Positions 27,545 to 36,688 of a stretch of DNA of 64,000 nucleotides are shown here, piece by piece. Origin of the DNA: Flavobacterium sp. CECT 9288 (lineage in GTDB: Bacteria > Bacteroidota > Bacteroidia > Flavobacteriales > Flavobacteriaceae); contig NZ_OU957226.1 of NCBI RefSeq assembly GCF_918731615.1, forward strand, positions 1,116,001 through 1,180,000. Reading direction: 5' to 3'. The position numbers were made by a program, and so were the translations under genes. How positions within the stretch are numbered: the stretch's first letter is position 1; each line of letters starts with the position of its first letter. A model generated the notes under the pieces. The model was not told the DNA's origin. It saw nothing but the letters and a program-made list of their open reading frames with translations, and did no database searches.

Positions 27545-28168
27545 ATGCAGCAGTTAAAAACGCAAATTTTATTTTTTTTCTTGTTTTTAACGGCAAGTTC
27601 TACTGTTTTTTCTCAAAATGTAGACATAAAACTTTTAAGAAATCTACATATTGATCGCAATCAAAATTTGGATTCTTCATTTGAGGTTGTTACAAATAGT
27701 GCAGTTCCTGTTAGTATTACTGCTCCAGTATTGATCTATTCTATTGGGTTAATAAAGAAAGATAGTACACTAAAACATAAAGCAATTTTTATTGGCGAAG
27801 CATTTCTTGTTAATGCATTTATTACAAAAGCGCTCAAAGTAGCTGTTAATAGAGCCCGTCCTTTTGACACTTATTCTGATATTGACCCTGTTGTATCATC
27901 AACAGGAAAATCTTTTCCTTCAGGACATACTTCTATTGCTTTTTCTACTGCAACCTCATTAAGTATGGCGTATCCTGAATGGTATGTCATTGTTCCTTCT
28001 TTTTTATGGGCAAGTAGTGTAGGTTATTCTAGAATGCATTTAGGTGTTCATTATCCCAGTGATGTTGCAGCAGGTGCGCTTATTGGTGCTGGATCTGCTT
28101 TTGCTACTTTTAAGATTAATAAATGGTTGAATAAGAAAAAGTATAAAAAAATTGAAGGTGTAAAATAA
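27545..28168 (+). CDS. Exported PAP2-family phosphatase
   Basis: This 207-residue acid phosphatase of the PAP2 superfamily has the complete tripartite motif: K99...R105-P106 (motif 1, VNRARP), PSGH at 125-128 with catalytic H128, and SR at 162-163 with H169 and D173. A signal peptide covers 1-23, so the active site should be periplasmic. Hydrophobic segments near 55-70 and 145-160 suggest membrane association. Likely substrates are lipid phosphates such as undecaprenyl pyrophosphate or phosphatidylglycerol phosphate, but the sequence does not decide. Confidence 0.87.
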   Translation: MQQLKTQILFFFLFLTASSTVFSQNVDIKLLRNLHIDRNQNLDSSFEVVTNSAVPVSITAPVLIYSIGLIKKDSTLKHKAIFIGEAFLVNAFITKALKVAVNRARPFDTYSDIDPVVSSTGKSFPSGHTSIAFSTATSLSMAYPEWYVIVPSFLWASSVGYSRMHLGVHYPSDVAAGALIGAGSAFATFKINKWLNKKKYKKIEGVK

Positions 28169-28341
28169 AAAGACCTTTATACAATAGTACTTATTTATTT
28201 TTTTCTGTAGACGTTTCTTTTTCATTTTTTTAAACTTCCACTCCTTTTTTTTGAATAAGTTACTTTAATGAATGGTAATTAACATTAATTTCAGGAAACT
28301 CAATTCAAATTTACTTACTTTCGTTGTATTAAATAGTCTTC

Positions 28342-29475
28342 ATGAAAATTGCAATTGTTTGTTATCCTACCTTTGGAGGTAGTGGCGTAGTTGCCACAGA
28401 ACTTGGTCTTGAACTAGCGAGACGTGGCCACGAAATACATTTTATAACGTACAGCCAGCCAGTGCGCTTGGCGCTACTTAGTCCAAACGTACATTACCAT
28501 GAGGTTAATGTGCCTGAGTATGCCTTGTTTCATTATCAGCCTTATGAACTGGCACTTTCTAGCAAGCTAGTAGATATGGTAAAGCTGCACCAAATAGAGT
28601 TGTTGCATGTGCATTATGCTATTCCGCATGCTTATGCAGGTTATATGGCAAAACAAATGCTTAAAGATGAAGGAATCAATATCCCAATGGTAACTACACT
28701 GCATGGTACTGATATAACTCTTGTAGGTAATCATCCTTTTTATAAACCTGCTGTGACTTTCAGTATCAATAAATCTGATTTTGTAACTTCGGTTTCTCAG
28801 AGTTTAAAAGACGATACCTTAAAATTATTCAACATAAAAAATGAAATTGAGGTCATTCCTAATTTTATCGAATTGGATAAAAACAAAACGGATACTAATT
28901 ATCCGTGCCAACGTTCAGTAATGGCTAAAGAGAATGAGAAAATCATTACGCATATAAGTAATTTTAGAAAAGTAAAACGAATTCCTGATGTGATCAAAGT
29001 TTTTTATAACATTCAAAAAGAGATTCCTGCGAAGCTTATGATGGTGGGTGATGGTCCCGAAAAAGAAAAAGCGGAGCTTTTGTGCCAAGAGTTAGGAATT
29101 CAAGACAAGGTAATATTTTTTGGTAATAGTAATGAAATTGACAAAATTTTATGTCTCACTGATTTGTTTTTATTGCCTTCGCAAACAGAAAGTTTTGGAC
29201 TTGCTGCGCTTGAGGCTATGGCTTGTAAAGTACCGGTTATTTCAAGTAATTCAGGTGGATTAGCCGAGGTGAATTTTGATGGTGTTTCTGGATATTTAAG
29301 TGATGTGGGAAATACTGATGAAATGGCTGTTAATGCTTTGAAAATTTTGAAAGATGAAAAAACTTTGGAATTATTTAAAGAAAACGCCTTTGAAGTTGCT
29401 AAACAATTTGATATCAAAAACATTTTACCCTTGTACGAAGCTTTGTATCTAAAAGCTATTAACAAATACAAATAA
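28342..29475 (+). CDS. bshA: N-acetyl-alpha-D-glucosaminyl L-malate synthase BshA
   Basis: This GT-B (family 4) glycosyltransferase joins UDP-GlcNAc and L-malate in the first step of bacillithiol synthesis. The 377-residue length and the N terminus MKIAIVCYPTFGGSGVVATE are diagnostic of BshA. The nucleotide-sugar site is seen as FLLPSQTESFGLAALEAMAC near residues 275-295, with the conserved E-x7-E of GT4 enzymes. The next steps (BshB deacetylase, BshC ligase) are not adjacent. The only PIG-L domain in the window is the one fused to NagB. A weak -7-like TACTTTCG lies at 28316-28323. Confidence 0.92.
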   Translation: MKIAIVCYPTFGGSGVVATELGLELARRGHEIHFITYSQPVRLALLSPNVHYHEVNVPEYALFHYQPYELALSSKLVDMVKLHQIELLHVHYAIPHAYAGYMAKQMLKDEGINIPMVTTLHGTDITLVGNHPFYKPAVTFSINKSDFVTSVSQSLKDDTLKLFNIKNEIEVIPNFIELDKNKTDTNYPCQRSVMAKENEKIITHISNFRKVKRIPDVIKVFYNIQKEIPAKLMMVGDGPEKEKAELLCQELGIQDKVIFFGNSNEIDKILCLTDLFLLPSQTESFGLAALEAMACKVPVISSNSGGLAEVNFDGVSGYLSDVGNTDEMAVNALKILKDEKTLELFKENAFEVAKQFDIKNILPLYEALYLKAINKYK

Positions 29476-29510
29476 TCAAAGTGGTATGGAGAATCTAAAT
29501 TTTTAAAATC

Positions 29511-29939
29511 ATGAGAAAAATAGTAATGGGGCTTATGATGATAACTTTGTTTTCTTGTGCAACAGGCAAGCCAGTAGCAACTGATTCAAAAAAGTTATAT
29601 GAAGTACTAACAGAACAGACTTATGGAGGTGCTGCTATTCGTTTTTATGAAATTTTGTCAGAACCAAATGAGATCAGGATGCTTCAAAAGGATGAAAATC
29701 TTAAAAACAGTATTAAGCCTTCGGATTTACAAAGCTCAAATTTCGTAATTTTGAATATGGGTCAAAAATCAAGTGGCGGTTACAGTATAAATGTTGAGGG
29801 CGTAGTAGAAACACCTACTCAAGTTATTATTAAGGTAAAAGAAACAGGACCGGAGCCAGGCGGAATGGTTACACAAGCTATGACAAACCCTTTTTGTGTA
29901 GTAAAGATTAACTCCAAAAAAGAAATTATTTTTCAATAA
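29511..29939 (+). CDS. PrcB_C-domain lipoprotein
   Basis: This 142-residue lipoprotein has a signal MRKIVMGLMMITLFSC with lipidated C16. The C-terminal half matches the PrcB_C family: SSGGYSINVEGVVETPTQV, then KVKETGPEPGG and a threonine/proline segment before the last strand. PrcB in Treponema is an accessory subunit of the dentilisin protease complex, and in Bacteroidota these are stand-alone proteins of unknown function. It follows bshA by 35 bp but has no obvious link to it. A 17-bp hairpin terminator overlaps its stop. Confidence 0.75.
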   Translation: MRKIVMGLMMITLFSCATGKPVATDSKKLYEVLTEQTYGGAAIRFYEILSEPNEIRMLQKDENLKNSIKPSDLQSSNFVILNMGQKSSGGYSINVEGVVETPTQVIIKVKETGPEPGGMVTQAMTNPFCVVKINSKKEIIFQ

Positions 29940-29977
29940 AAAAAGGAGGCTATTTACGAATAAATAGCCTCCTTTTT
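29940..29977. terminator. Bidirectional terminator with a 17-bp perfect stem
   Basis: AAAAAGGAGGCTATTTA and its complement pair around a CGAA loop, with A and T runs at the ends, between the convergent PrcB-like and barrel genes. Confidence 0.94.
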
Positions 29978-29990
29978 ATAAATCTGCTAA

Positions 29991-30497
29991 TTAGAATCTG
30001 TATCTCACACTTAGTGCTAAATCTGGAGCAAAATTATCGTCTCTAAAGTTATCAGAGTTGAAGTAAAGTTCTGGTCTGATATCAAGACCTAATTGAATAG
30101 GAGCTTCTTTAAAGTTATATTCAAGACCTAAATTTCCAGCAACAAAGGCAAACGTACCGCTATCATCTACGTTAAAGTTGTTATTGAAGTTGTTATCATA
30201 ACTCCAACTACCTAATCCACCACCTACACCAGCGTACCAGTTGAAACCACCATCAATGTTCCAAACCCATTGGTATAAACCTGTAAGTTTAAAAGCATCA
30301 ACATTATTACTGTTTCTAAAACCTAAATCTAATTCTAAACGGTTGTTGTCACCAAGACCTCTTTGGTATGAAATTTCACCACCAAAACCGTCACTATCTC
30401 CTAAACGAAGACCTAATGCGTTTTTTGAAATATCTTGCGCTTGTGCTGTAAATGATAATGCTACTAGCATTACAGCAGATAAAATAATCTTTTTCAT
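29991..30497 (-). CDS. Small outer-membrane beta-barrel protein
   Basis: This 168-residue protein has a signal peptide (MKKIILSAVMLVALSFTAQA) followed by alternating hydrophobic/polar strands. These include an aromatic-rich run (YQWVWNIDGGFNWYAGVG) and a C terminus ending SVRYRF, with the terminal phenylalanine typical of outer-membrane barrels. An asparagine/aspartate-rich loop (about 100-112) would face outside. The strand pattern suggests an 8-stranded OmpA/OmpW-like barrel without a periplasmic domain. A candidate -7 box (TAAATTTG on the minus strand, 30521-30528) lies 24 bp upstream. The function is unknown. Confidence 0.75.
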   Translation of the reverse strand: MKKIILSAVMLVALSFTAQAQDISKNALGLRLGDSDGFGGEISYQRGLGDNNRLELDLGFRNSNNVDAFKLTGLYQWVWNIDGGFNWYAGVGGGLGSWSYDNNFNNNFNVDDSGTFAFVAGNLGLEYNFKEAPIQLGLDIRPELYFNSDNFRDDNFAPDLALSVRYRF

Positions 30498-30520
30498 TTT
30501 TGTTTGTTTTAATTATTTAG

Positions 30521-30528
30521 CAAATTTA
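30521..30528 (-). promoter_or_regulatory. Candidate -7 box of the barrel gene
   Basis: On the minus strand this reads TAAATTTG, an exact TAnnTTTG match, 24 bp upstream of the start. No good -33 TTG is seen. Confidence 0.4.
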
Positions 30529-30612
30529 TTTATTTACATGTTAATTGCGTTGTAAAATTTTAGTTAATTGTTACACAATTTCCACATTAATGGATCTAAA
30601 AGACTTAACAAG

Positions 30613-31455
30613 CTATTTAATCAAATTTTGCTTTACAAATATTTTTTTACTTGCAATAGATTGAGTTTCTATGAGATCTTCCATTTCAAAAAGATTGTCA
30701 TCTTCCTCAAAATTCATCTCACTGTAATGAAATAATTTCCACCTTTTATTATTGTATTCCAGCGATGTAAGGTTTTCTATCCAATCTCCAGAATTTAGAT
30801 AGAGCGTAGAGCCACTTTTGGTTTCTTTTTTGATGATTTTTGGTTCGTGAATATGTCCGCAAATAACGTAATCGTATTTTTTTTCTATAGCTAATTCAGT
30901 TGCAGTTTTCTCAAAATCAGAAATGTGTTTTACCGCTTTTTTTACACTAGCTTTTATTTTTTTGCTAAATGAATACGGTTCTTTTCCTAGTTTTTTTAAA
31001 CACCAATTTGCAAACCGGTTGATCAAAATTAGATAATCATAGCCTAAACCGCCTAATTTTGCAATCCATTTAGAGTGTTGCACCGAGGCATCAAATACAT
31101 CCCCATGAAAGACCCATAGTTTTTTTGAATCTAATGTTAAAATGAGTTTGTCAACCAATGCAAAATTACCCAAAGAGATGTCACTGAACTTGCGTAACAT
31201 TTCATCGTGATTTCCAGTAATATAGTACACCTTAGTTCCTTTTGAGGCAAAACTGATGATTTTTTGAATAACCTTTAAATGTGATTTCGGGAAATAGGAT
31301 TTTCTAAACTGCCAGATATCAACAATATCTCCATTTAGAATTAGTATTTTAGGTTTAATAGAGGATAAATAATTAAGGAGTTCCTTGGCATGACTACCAA
31401 AGGTGCCCAAATGCACATCGGATATGACAACCACTTCTACTTTTCTTTTTTTCAA
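30613..31455 (-). CDS. LpxH-like metallophosphoesterase (UDP-2,3-diacylglucosamine hydrolase family)
   Basis: This 280-residue calcineurin-like phosphoesterase has the five metal-binding blocks in order: SDVHLG (D13, H15), NGDIVD, GNHDE, HGD (FHGDVFD) and CGHIHEP. The order and spacing, with a helical insertion between HGD and the last block, match UDP-2,3-diacylglucosamine diphosphatases, which make lipid X in lipid A synthesis. A short C-terminal tail is acidic, then basic. It is divergent from aroC. Family membership is sure; the exact substrate is likely but not proven. Confidence 0.85.
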   Translation of the reverse strand: MKKRKVEVVVISDVHLGTFGSHAKELLNYLSSIKPKILILNGDIVDIWQFRKSYFPKSHLKVIQKIISFASKGTKVYYITGNHDEMLRKFSDISLGNFALVDKLILTLDSKKLWVFHGDVFDASVQHSKWIAKLGGLGYDYLILINRFANWCLKKLGKEPYSFSKKIKASVKKAVKHISDFEKTATELAIEKKYDYVICGHIHEPKIIKKETKSGSTLYLNSGDWIENLTSLEYNNKRWKLFHYSEMNFEEDDNLFEMEDLIETQSIASKKIFVKQNLIK

Positions 31456-31593
31456 GGTTTTTTATTTTTTGAAGTTTAACAAAACAATTAAAAATAAATT
31501 AAGTAACATTGAATTAAAAGTTAAGATTAGCGATACAATATTAATTTAATAACAATAAATCTAAGAACTTGCTTAAAACTTTAAACACTAAAC

Positions 31594-31624
31594 TTTTGAA
31601 CTTTGAAGTAAAATGGTACTTTTG
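31594..31624 (+). promoter_or_regulatory. Predicted Bacteroidota-type promoter of aroC
   Basis: A -33 element TTTTG (31594-31598) and an exact -7 box TACTTTTG (31617-31624) are 18 bp apart. The predicted start of transcription is about 7 nt later, leaving a leader of roughly 10 nt before the aroC ATG. Confidence 0.6.
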
Positions 31625-31641
31625 TTCAAAATCAAAATGAA

Positions 31642-32700
31642 ATGGCAGGAAATAGTTTTGGAACATTGTTTAAAATCACGACATTTGGAGAATCTCATGG
31701 TGATGCATTGGGTGGTATAATTGATGGTTGCCCTTCTGGGATTGCTTTAGATTTAGATGCTATTCAATTTGAAATGTCTCGAAGAAAACCGGGACAGTCG
31801 GCTATTGTTACCCAACGTAAAGAACCAGATGCTGTGCAGTTCTTATCCGGAATTTTTGAAGGTAAAACTACTGGTACTCCCATAGGTTTTGTTATTCCAA
31901 ATACCAATCAAAAATCAGACGATTACTCTCATATAAAAGATAATTACAGGCCTAGCCATGCTGATTACGTATATGAAAAGAAATATGGTGTACGCGATTA
32001 TCGTGGAGGTGGACGAAGTTCTGCTCGCGAAACGGCTTCTAGGGTTGTTGCTGGTGCTATTGCCAAGCAAATGTTACCCGAAATTAAAATTAATGCTTAC
32101 GTGTCTCAAGTAGGACCAATAGCTCTTGATAAACCATACCAAGAATTAGATTTTTCCAAAATTGAAAACAATCCGGTACGATGTCCAGATGAGCAAGCTG
32201 CTGCCATCATGGAAGATTATATTCGCGGTATCCGTAAAGAAGGAGATACAGTAGGAGGTGTGGTATCTTGTGTTATTCAAAACGTTCCTGTGGGTTTAGG
32301 CGAACCTGTTTTTGATAAATTGCATGCCGAGTTAGGTAAAGCTATGTTATCAATTAATGCAGTGAAGGGTTTTGAATTTGGTAGTGGTTTTGAAGGTGCA
32401 AAAATGAAAGGTAGCGAGCACAATGACTTGTACAATACTGATGGAACCACAAAAACCAATCTTTCAGGAGGAATTCAAGGTGGTATCAGCAATGGTATGG
32501 ACATCTATTTTAGAGTTGCTTTTAAGCCTGTTGCTACAATCATGAAAGAGCAAGAATCTTTAGATAATCAAGGAAATATAACTGCTATGACAGGAAAAGG
32601 CCGTCATGATCCTTGTGTTGTGCCGCGAGCAGTGCCCATAGTAGAAGCAATGGCTGCAATTGTTTTGGCAGACTTTTATTTGATAAATAAAACCTACTAA
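31642..32700 (+). CDS. aroC: Chorismate synthase
   Basis: This enzyme catalyses the last step of the shikimate pathway, converting EPSP to chorismate with reduced FMN. The 352 residues begin [20 protein letters not shown] (signature 1). The [12 protein letters not shown] motif lies near residue 120-130 and the C-terminal signature [10 protein letters not shown] near residue 325. All are canonical. No other aro gene is adjacent. It is divergent from the LpxH-like gene and followed at ~100 bp by a symporter. Confidence 0.97.
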   Translation: MAGNSFGTLFKITTFGESHGDALGGIIDGCPSGIALDLDAIQFEMSRRKPGQSAIVTQRKEPDAVQFLSGIFEGKTTGTPIGFVIPNTNQKSDDYSHIKDNYRPSHADYVYEKKYGVRDYRGGGRSSARETASRVVAGAIAKQMLPEIKINAYVSQVGPIALDKPYQELDFSKIENNPVRCPDEQAAAIMEDYIRGIRKEGDTVGGVVSCVIQNVPVGLGEPVFDKLHAELGKAMLSINAVKGFEFGSGFEGAKMKGSEHNDLYNTDGTTKTNLSGGIQGGISNGMDIYFRVAFKPVATIMKEQESLDNQGNITAMTGKGRHDPCVVPRAVPIVEAMAAIVLADFYLINKTY

Positions 32701-32805
32701 AAACAAATTCTATAAATTGTAAATAAAGAGCATTGTATTTCATCAAATATGAATTATTATGCTAAATATAATGTAACTAAATATCAAGTAATTAAAAATA
32801 ATTTA

Positions 32806-34080
32806 ATGGATCATACTACAAAAAAGACTTCATTTTTTTCAGGATTAACCGGGCAAATATTGATAGCAATGGTTCTTGGAGCCGTACTAGGAATTATAAT
32901 ACATAATAGTATAACTCCAGAAGATGCACAAAATTTTAGTAGTAAAATTAAAATTTTGGCTACTGTTTTCATTCGTTTGGTTCAAATGATTATTTCGCCT
33001 CTAGTATTTACAACCCTTGTTGTGGGTATTGCAAAATTAGGAGATATTAAAGCGGTAGGAAGAATTGGCGGTAAAGCTATGGCTTGGTTTTTTACAGCAT
33101 CATTTGTCTCATTGTTACTTGGAATGTTATTTGTTAACGTTTTGAAGCCTGGAGTGGGTCTTAATTTATCAAATGTGGATTTAGCTGCCGTATCTGAAGT
33201 GACTGCAAAAACACAAAACATATCATTCGATAATTTTATAGAACACATTGTTCCAAAAAGTATTTTTGAAGCAATGGCAACCAATGAAATTTTACAAATT
33301 GTAATTTTCTCAATCTTTTTTGGATTAGCTGCTGCATCATTAGGGGAGTATGTTAAACCAGTGATTACAGCATTTGACAAAATATCACATATTGTTTTAA
33401 AAATGGTGAATTTCGTTATGAAGTTTGCACCTATTGGTGTATTTGGAGCCATTGCAGGGGTGTTTGCAGTACGAGATTTTCAAGAATTAGCCATTACTTA
33501 TTTCAAGTTCTTTGGTTCTTTTTTGATTGGGATTTCTTCTTTATGGGTTGTTTTAGGAGTTGTAGGGTATATTTTTCTAAAAGGGAGAATGACTGTATTG
33601 TTAAAACGTATTGTGAGTCCGTTAATTATTGCTTTTGGAACAACAAGTAGTGAAGCTGTTTTCCCAAAACTTACTGAGGAGCTAGAACGCTTTGGAGTAA
33701 AAGACAGAATTGTATCTTTTATGTTGCCGCTGGGATATTCTTTTAATCTTGACGGAAGTATGATGTACATGACATTTGCCAGTATATTTATTGCGCAAGC
33801 GTATGGTATAGATTTATCGTTAGGAACTCAAATGACGATGTTGTTAGTTTTAATGCTTACTAGTAAAGGTATTGCGGGTGTGCCAAGAGCTAGTTTAGTA
33901 GTAGTTGCAGCAACTTGCGGAATGTTTGATATTCCTATTGAAGGTATTGCTTTAATTTTACCAATTGATCACTTTTGTGACATGTTTAGGAGTGCGACTA
34001 ACGTTTTAGGAAACGCTTTAGCAACTTCTGTAGTAGGGAAATGGGAGGGAAGTGATGATGCTGATGAAGTGGTTTCTTGA
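32806..34080 (+). CDS. Dicarboxylate/amino acid:cation symporter (DAACS family)
   Basis: This Na+- or H+-coupled symporter of the GltP/DctA family has about eight helices and two re-entrant hairpins. I prefer the ATG at 32806 (424 residues, MDHTTKKT...). An ATG at 32749 in the same frame would add 19 residues not typical of the family. The transport motifs are visible: FGTTSSEAVFPK (serine-rich hairpin 1) and SFNLDGSMMYM (the unwound NMDGT-like motif, here NLDGS), then GIAGVPRAS in hairpin 2. The substrate (aspartate, glutamate or C4-dicarboxylate) cannot be decided from the sequence. Confidence 0.9.
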   Translation: MDHTTKKTSFFSGLTGQILIAMVLGAVLGIIIHNSITPEDAQNFSSKIKILATVFIRLVQMIISPLVFTTLVVGIAKLGDIKAVGRIGGKAMAWFFTASFVSLLLGMLFVNVLKPGVGLNLSNVDLAAVSEVTAKTQNISFDNFIEHIVPKSIFEAMATNEILQIVIFSIFFGLAAASLGEYVKPVITAFDKISHIVLKMVNFVMKFAPIGVFGAIAGVFAVRDFQELAITYFKFFGSFLIGISSLWVVLGVVGYIFLKGRMTVLLKRIVSPLIIAFGTTSSEAVFPKLTEELERFGVKDRIVSFMLPLGYSFNLDGSMMYMTFASIFIAQAYGIDLSLGTQMTMLLVLMLTSKGIAGVPRASLVVVAATCGMFDIPIEGIALILPIDHFCDMFRSATNVLGNALATSVVGKWEGSDDADEVVS

Positions 34081-34104
34081 TAAAGTAAGTTCACTTATTG
34101 ATAT

Positions 34105-34138
34105 AAAAAAAGCAGTAAAAATTTTTACTGCTTTTTTT
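34105..34138. terminator. Bidirectional terminator, 17-bp palindrome
   Basis: A perfect palindrome (AAAAAAAGCAGTAAAAA and complement) gives an A/T-flanked hairpin between the convergent symporter and helicase genes. Confidence 0.9.
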
Positions 34139-34186
34139 GTTTTAAGTTTGTGTCACTTTTCAGGACTAGACAGTTGTTGTAATTAC

Positions 34187-35440
34187 CTAATACCAGCGTT
34201 TTTTATTTTGTTTTGATGTAGCTGATTTTCTTGATTTATGAGCTCCACCACTTCTGTTTGAATTTTTTTGTTGTGATGCGGGTGCCGACTCGGGGCTTCC
34301 AGAGTGCCAATGAAACGAATGATCATTAACAGTTTTAACATCTACTTTTATTAGCTTTTGAATTTCTTTCCAGTACGTATGTTCGTCTTTACCGCAAAAA
34401 GAAATGGCAATTCCGCCATTACCAGCGCGACCTGTTCTTCCTATACGGTGTACGTAGGTTTCTGGAATGTTTGGTAAATCAAAATTGATTACTACTGGAA
34501 GTTGATCAATATCAATTCCTCTGGCAGCAATATCAGTAGCAACAAGAACACCAATTTCTTTATTTTTAAAAGCATCAAGAACACGTTGTCTTGCATTTTG
34601 GGACTTGTCCCCATGTATAGCTTCGGCAGGAATATTGTTTTTGCGCAACGCTTTGACTACATTATCAGCACCATGTTTTGTTCTAGAGAAAACCAAAACA
34701 TCTGTCAAGTTTTCGTTCTTGATTAAGTGATACAATAAATTTCTTTTTTCCCCTTTTTCTACAAAGTATACTCTTTGCTCCACATTTTCGGCGGTTGAGG
34801 AAACAGGTGAAACAGTTACGGTTTCAGGATCTGTTAAAAACATTTCGGCAAGTTCTCGAATGGCAATTGGCATCGTAGCAGAAAAAAACAAAGTTTGTCT
34901 GTTTTTTGGCGTAAGCTTTACTATTTTTTTGACATCATTTACAAAACCCATATCAAGCATTTGATCTGCTTCGTCAAGAACTAATGTGTGAAGGTGATCT
35001 AAGTCAATAAACCCTTGTTTGTGTAAATCCAACAATCTTCCTGGTGTAGCAATCAAAATATCGATACCGTTTTTAAGGGTATCAACCTGTGGATTTTGAG
35101 AAACACCTCCGAAAATGGTTAGCTGAGTTAGATTAGTATATTTGGCATACGTTTCAAAGCTTTGGCCTATTTGCACGGCAAGCTCGCGCGTAGGAGTCAC
35201 AACAAGAGCACGAATATGTTTGGCTTTTTTTGAAGACCCCACAATTCGATGCAGCTGGTGAATAATAGGTATTGCAAATGCAGCAGTTTTTCCAGTTCCA
35301 GTTTGTGCACACCCTATTAAGTCGCGTCCTGATAAAACAATAGGAATAGATTTTTCTTGAATGGGAGTTGGGTTTAAATAACCTTCTTCAAAAACGGCTT
35401 TTTGTATGCTTTTTGATAATGATAACTCTTCGAATAACAT
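34187..35440 (-). CDS. DEAD-box RNA helicase (RhlE-like)
   Basis: This ATP-dependent RNA helicase likely acts in ribosome assembly or mRNA turnover. The 417 residues carry all motifs: AQTGTGKT (45-52, Walker A), PTRELA (83-88), DEAD (156-159), SAT (187-189) and HRIGRTGRAG in the second RecA domain. The last ~50 residues are basic and low in complexity (serine, arginine, lysine), typical of RhlE-type C-terminal RNA-binding tails. It is monocistronic. Confidence 0.94.
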   Translation of the reverse strand: MLFEELSLSKSIQKAVFEEGYLNPTPIQEKSIPIVLSGRDLIGCAQTGTGKTAAFAIPIIHQLHRIVGSSKKAKHIRALVVTPTRELAVQIGQSFETYAKYTNLTQLTIFGGVSQNPQVDTLKNGIDILIATPGRLLDLHKQGFIDLDHLHTLVLDEADQMLDMGFVNDVKKIVKLTPKNRQTLFFSATMPIAIRELAEMFLTDPETVTVSPVSSTAENVEQRVYFVEKGEKRNLLYHLIKNENLTDVLVFSRTKHGADNVVKALRKNNIPAEAIHGDKSQNARQRVLDAFKNKEIGVLVATDIAARGIDIDQLPVVINFDLPNIPETYVHRIGRTGRAGNGGIAISFCGKDEHTYWKEIQKLIKVDVKTVNDHSFHWHSGSPESAPASQQKNSNRSGGAHKSRKSATSKQNKKRWY

Positions 35441-35542
35441 AATTTTGGGTATTAATTGGGCTGTAATTAGAAAGTAAACAGCGTGGCAAAGATAGTATTT
35501 ATATTTTTGGTTCCTTTTTTCTAAAAATTAAAGGTTACTTTA

Positions 35543-36589
35543 TTAAATGTTAGGTAGCAAGGAACCATTGGCTTTTATAAAATCAGTTACTAGATACCCA
35601 ATTAATTTACCTATCAGATGATTGTTTTTATCTTCACCCAAATCTGGTGCGCCTTCGCAAATGTGAATGTAAGCTACATTACGGCGTTTTCCATAATAAT
35701 AAATAAACTGTCGCAATTGTTCTACAGAAAAACCGCTCATTGTCATAGCACTACAAGCTATATTAGGTATGGCATCTAAGTCAATTTCGATACCAAATGG
35801 TTCGTCATTAATGAACTCTAAAGCATGCATCATTTCTTGTGTAAAATCTTTTTCTCTCCTGATGCTGATGCTGTCATAGGTGTTATACCGAACTCTATCG
35901 TCTAGTTTTTTAATAGTATCCAATACATTTTTTGAGGTGTAATTTTCATGCAATCCAAAGACGAAATATTTTTTCAAAAAACCTTCTTCAAAAGCATAAG
36001 AAAAACCGTTTCCGCTGTGTCTTCCCTCTAGGATTCTAAAATCAGAATGAGCGTCAAAGTTGATCGCATTAATAGGTTTACCTTTTGCTAGAGCAGTTCC
36101 TTTTATATTACCGTAAGAATTATTATGCCCGCCACCTATTACGATAGGGATTTTTCCTAGTTTTACAATACTAAAAATGATATGTGAAACATCTTTATCT
36201 ATTTTTGTGACTAACTGACTTAGTTTAGACCGATCATCAATATCGTTAAAATCAAGGTTTGCTACCTCTTTCATCAACTGTACTACGTCAAGTTGTCCTA
36301 AAATTACAATTTGACTTCCTTTGCAAAACCTATTGTGTTGAATATTAGCAATACTAGCTATGGCGCTGTCCCAAGCAGAAGCAGCTCCTGGTCTGCCATA
36401 ATTGGCTCGCACACCTATATCTTCAGGAATTCCAAAAAGTACATATCGGGCCTCGCAATTTTTTATAAAATCCAGATAATCAGTATCTTTTGGGATAGTG
36501 ATCATTTTTTCACCAAATTTTATCTCTCCACTTCTGTGGTTCGTAATTTTAGCAAGATCCTTTATTGTGAACGGTATTATTTTTTCCAT
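35543..36589 (-). CDS. hutG: Arginase-family hydrolase, probable formimidoylglutamase
   Basis: This is a 348-residue ureohydrolase-fold enzyme. I start at the ATG at 36587-36589, since an upstream start would add 28 unlikely residues. Manganese-binding motifs are GGGH (152-155), DAHSD (179-183) and EIDLDAI (268-274). The last is a variant of the usual SxDxDxxDP motif but keeps the D-x-D pair. The flavobacterial members of this subfamily are called formimidoylglutamase (histidine degradation: formimidoylglutamate to glutamate and formamide). The nearby hutI (37622-38860) supports that, although the two genes are not in one operon. An agmatinase-like role is the alternative. Confidence 0.78.
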   Translation of the reverse strand: MEKIIPFTIKDLAKITNHRSGEIKFGEKMITIPKDTDYLDFIKNCEARYVLFGIPEDIGVRANYGRPGAASAWDSAIASIANIQHNRFCKGSQIVILGQLDVVQLMKEVANLDFNDIDDRSKLSQLVTKIDKDVSHIIFSIVKLGKIPIVIGGGHNNSYGNIKGTALAKGKPINAINFDAHSDFRILEGRHSGNGFSYAFEEGFLKKYFVFGLHENYTSKNVLDTIKKLDDRVRYNTYDSISIRREKDFTQEMMHALEFINDEPFGIEIDLDAIPNIACSAMTMSGFSVEQLRQFIYYYGKRRNVAYIHICEGAPDLGEDKNNHLIGKLIGYLVTDFIKANGSLLPNI

Positions 36590-36658
36590 CAGAAAAATTT
36601 TTTTTCTCAAAAATAATATAATTGCATTAACATACGTTAGTACTTGAGCAGATAATGT

Positions 36659-36666
36659 TAAATTTG
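36659..36666 (+). promoter_or_regulatory. Candidate -7 box of the coiled-coil gene
   Basis: TAAATTTG is an exact -7 match, 22 bp before the ATG at 36689. The nearest TTG upstream (36644-36646) is only 12 bp away, so the -33 element is not convincing. Confidence 0.35.
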
Positions 36667-36688
36667 TAAACAAAAAATTAAATTCGAA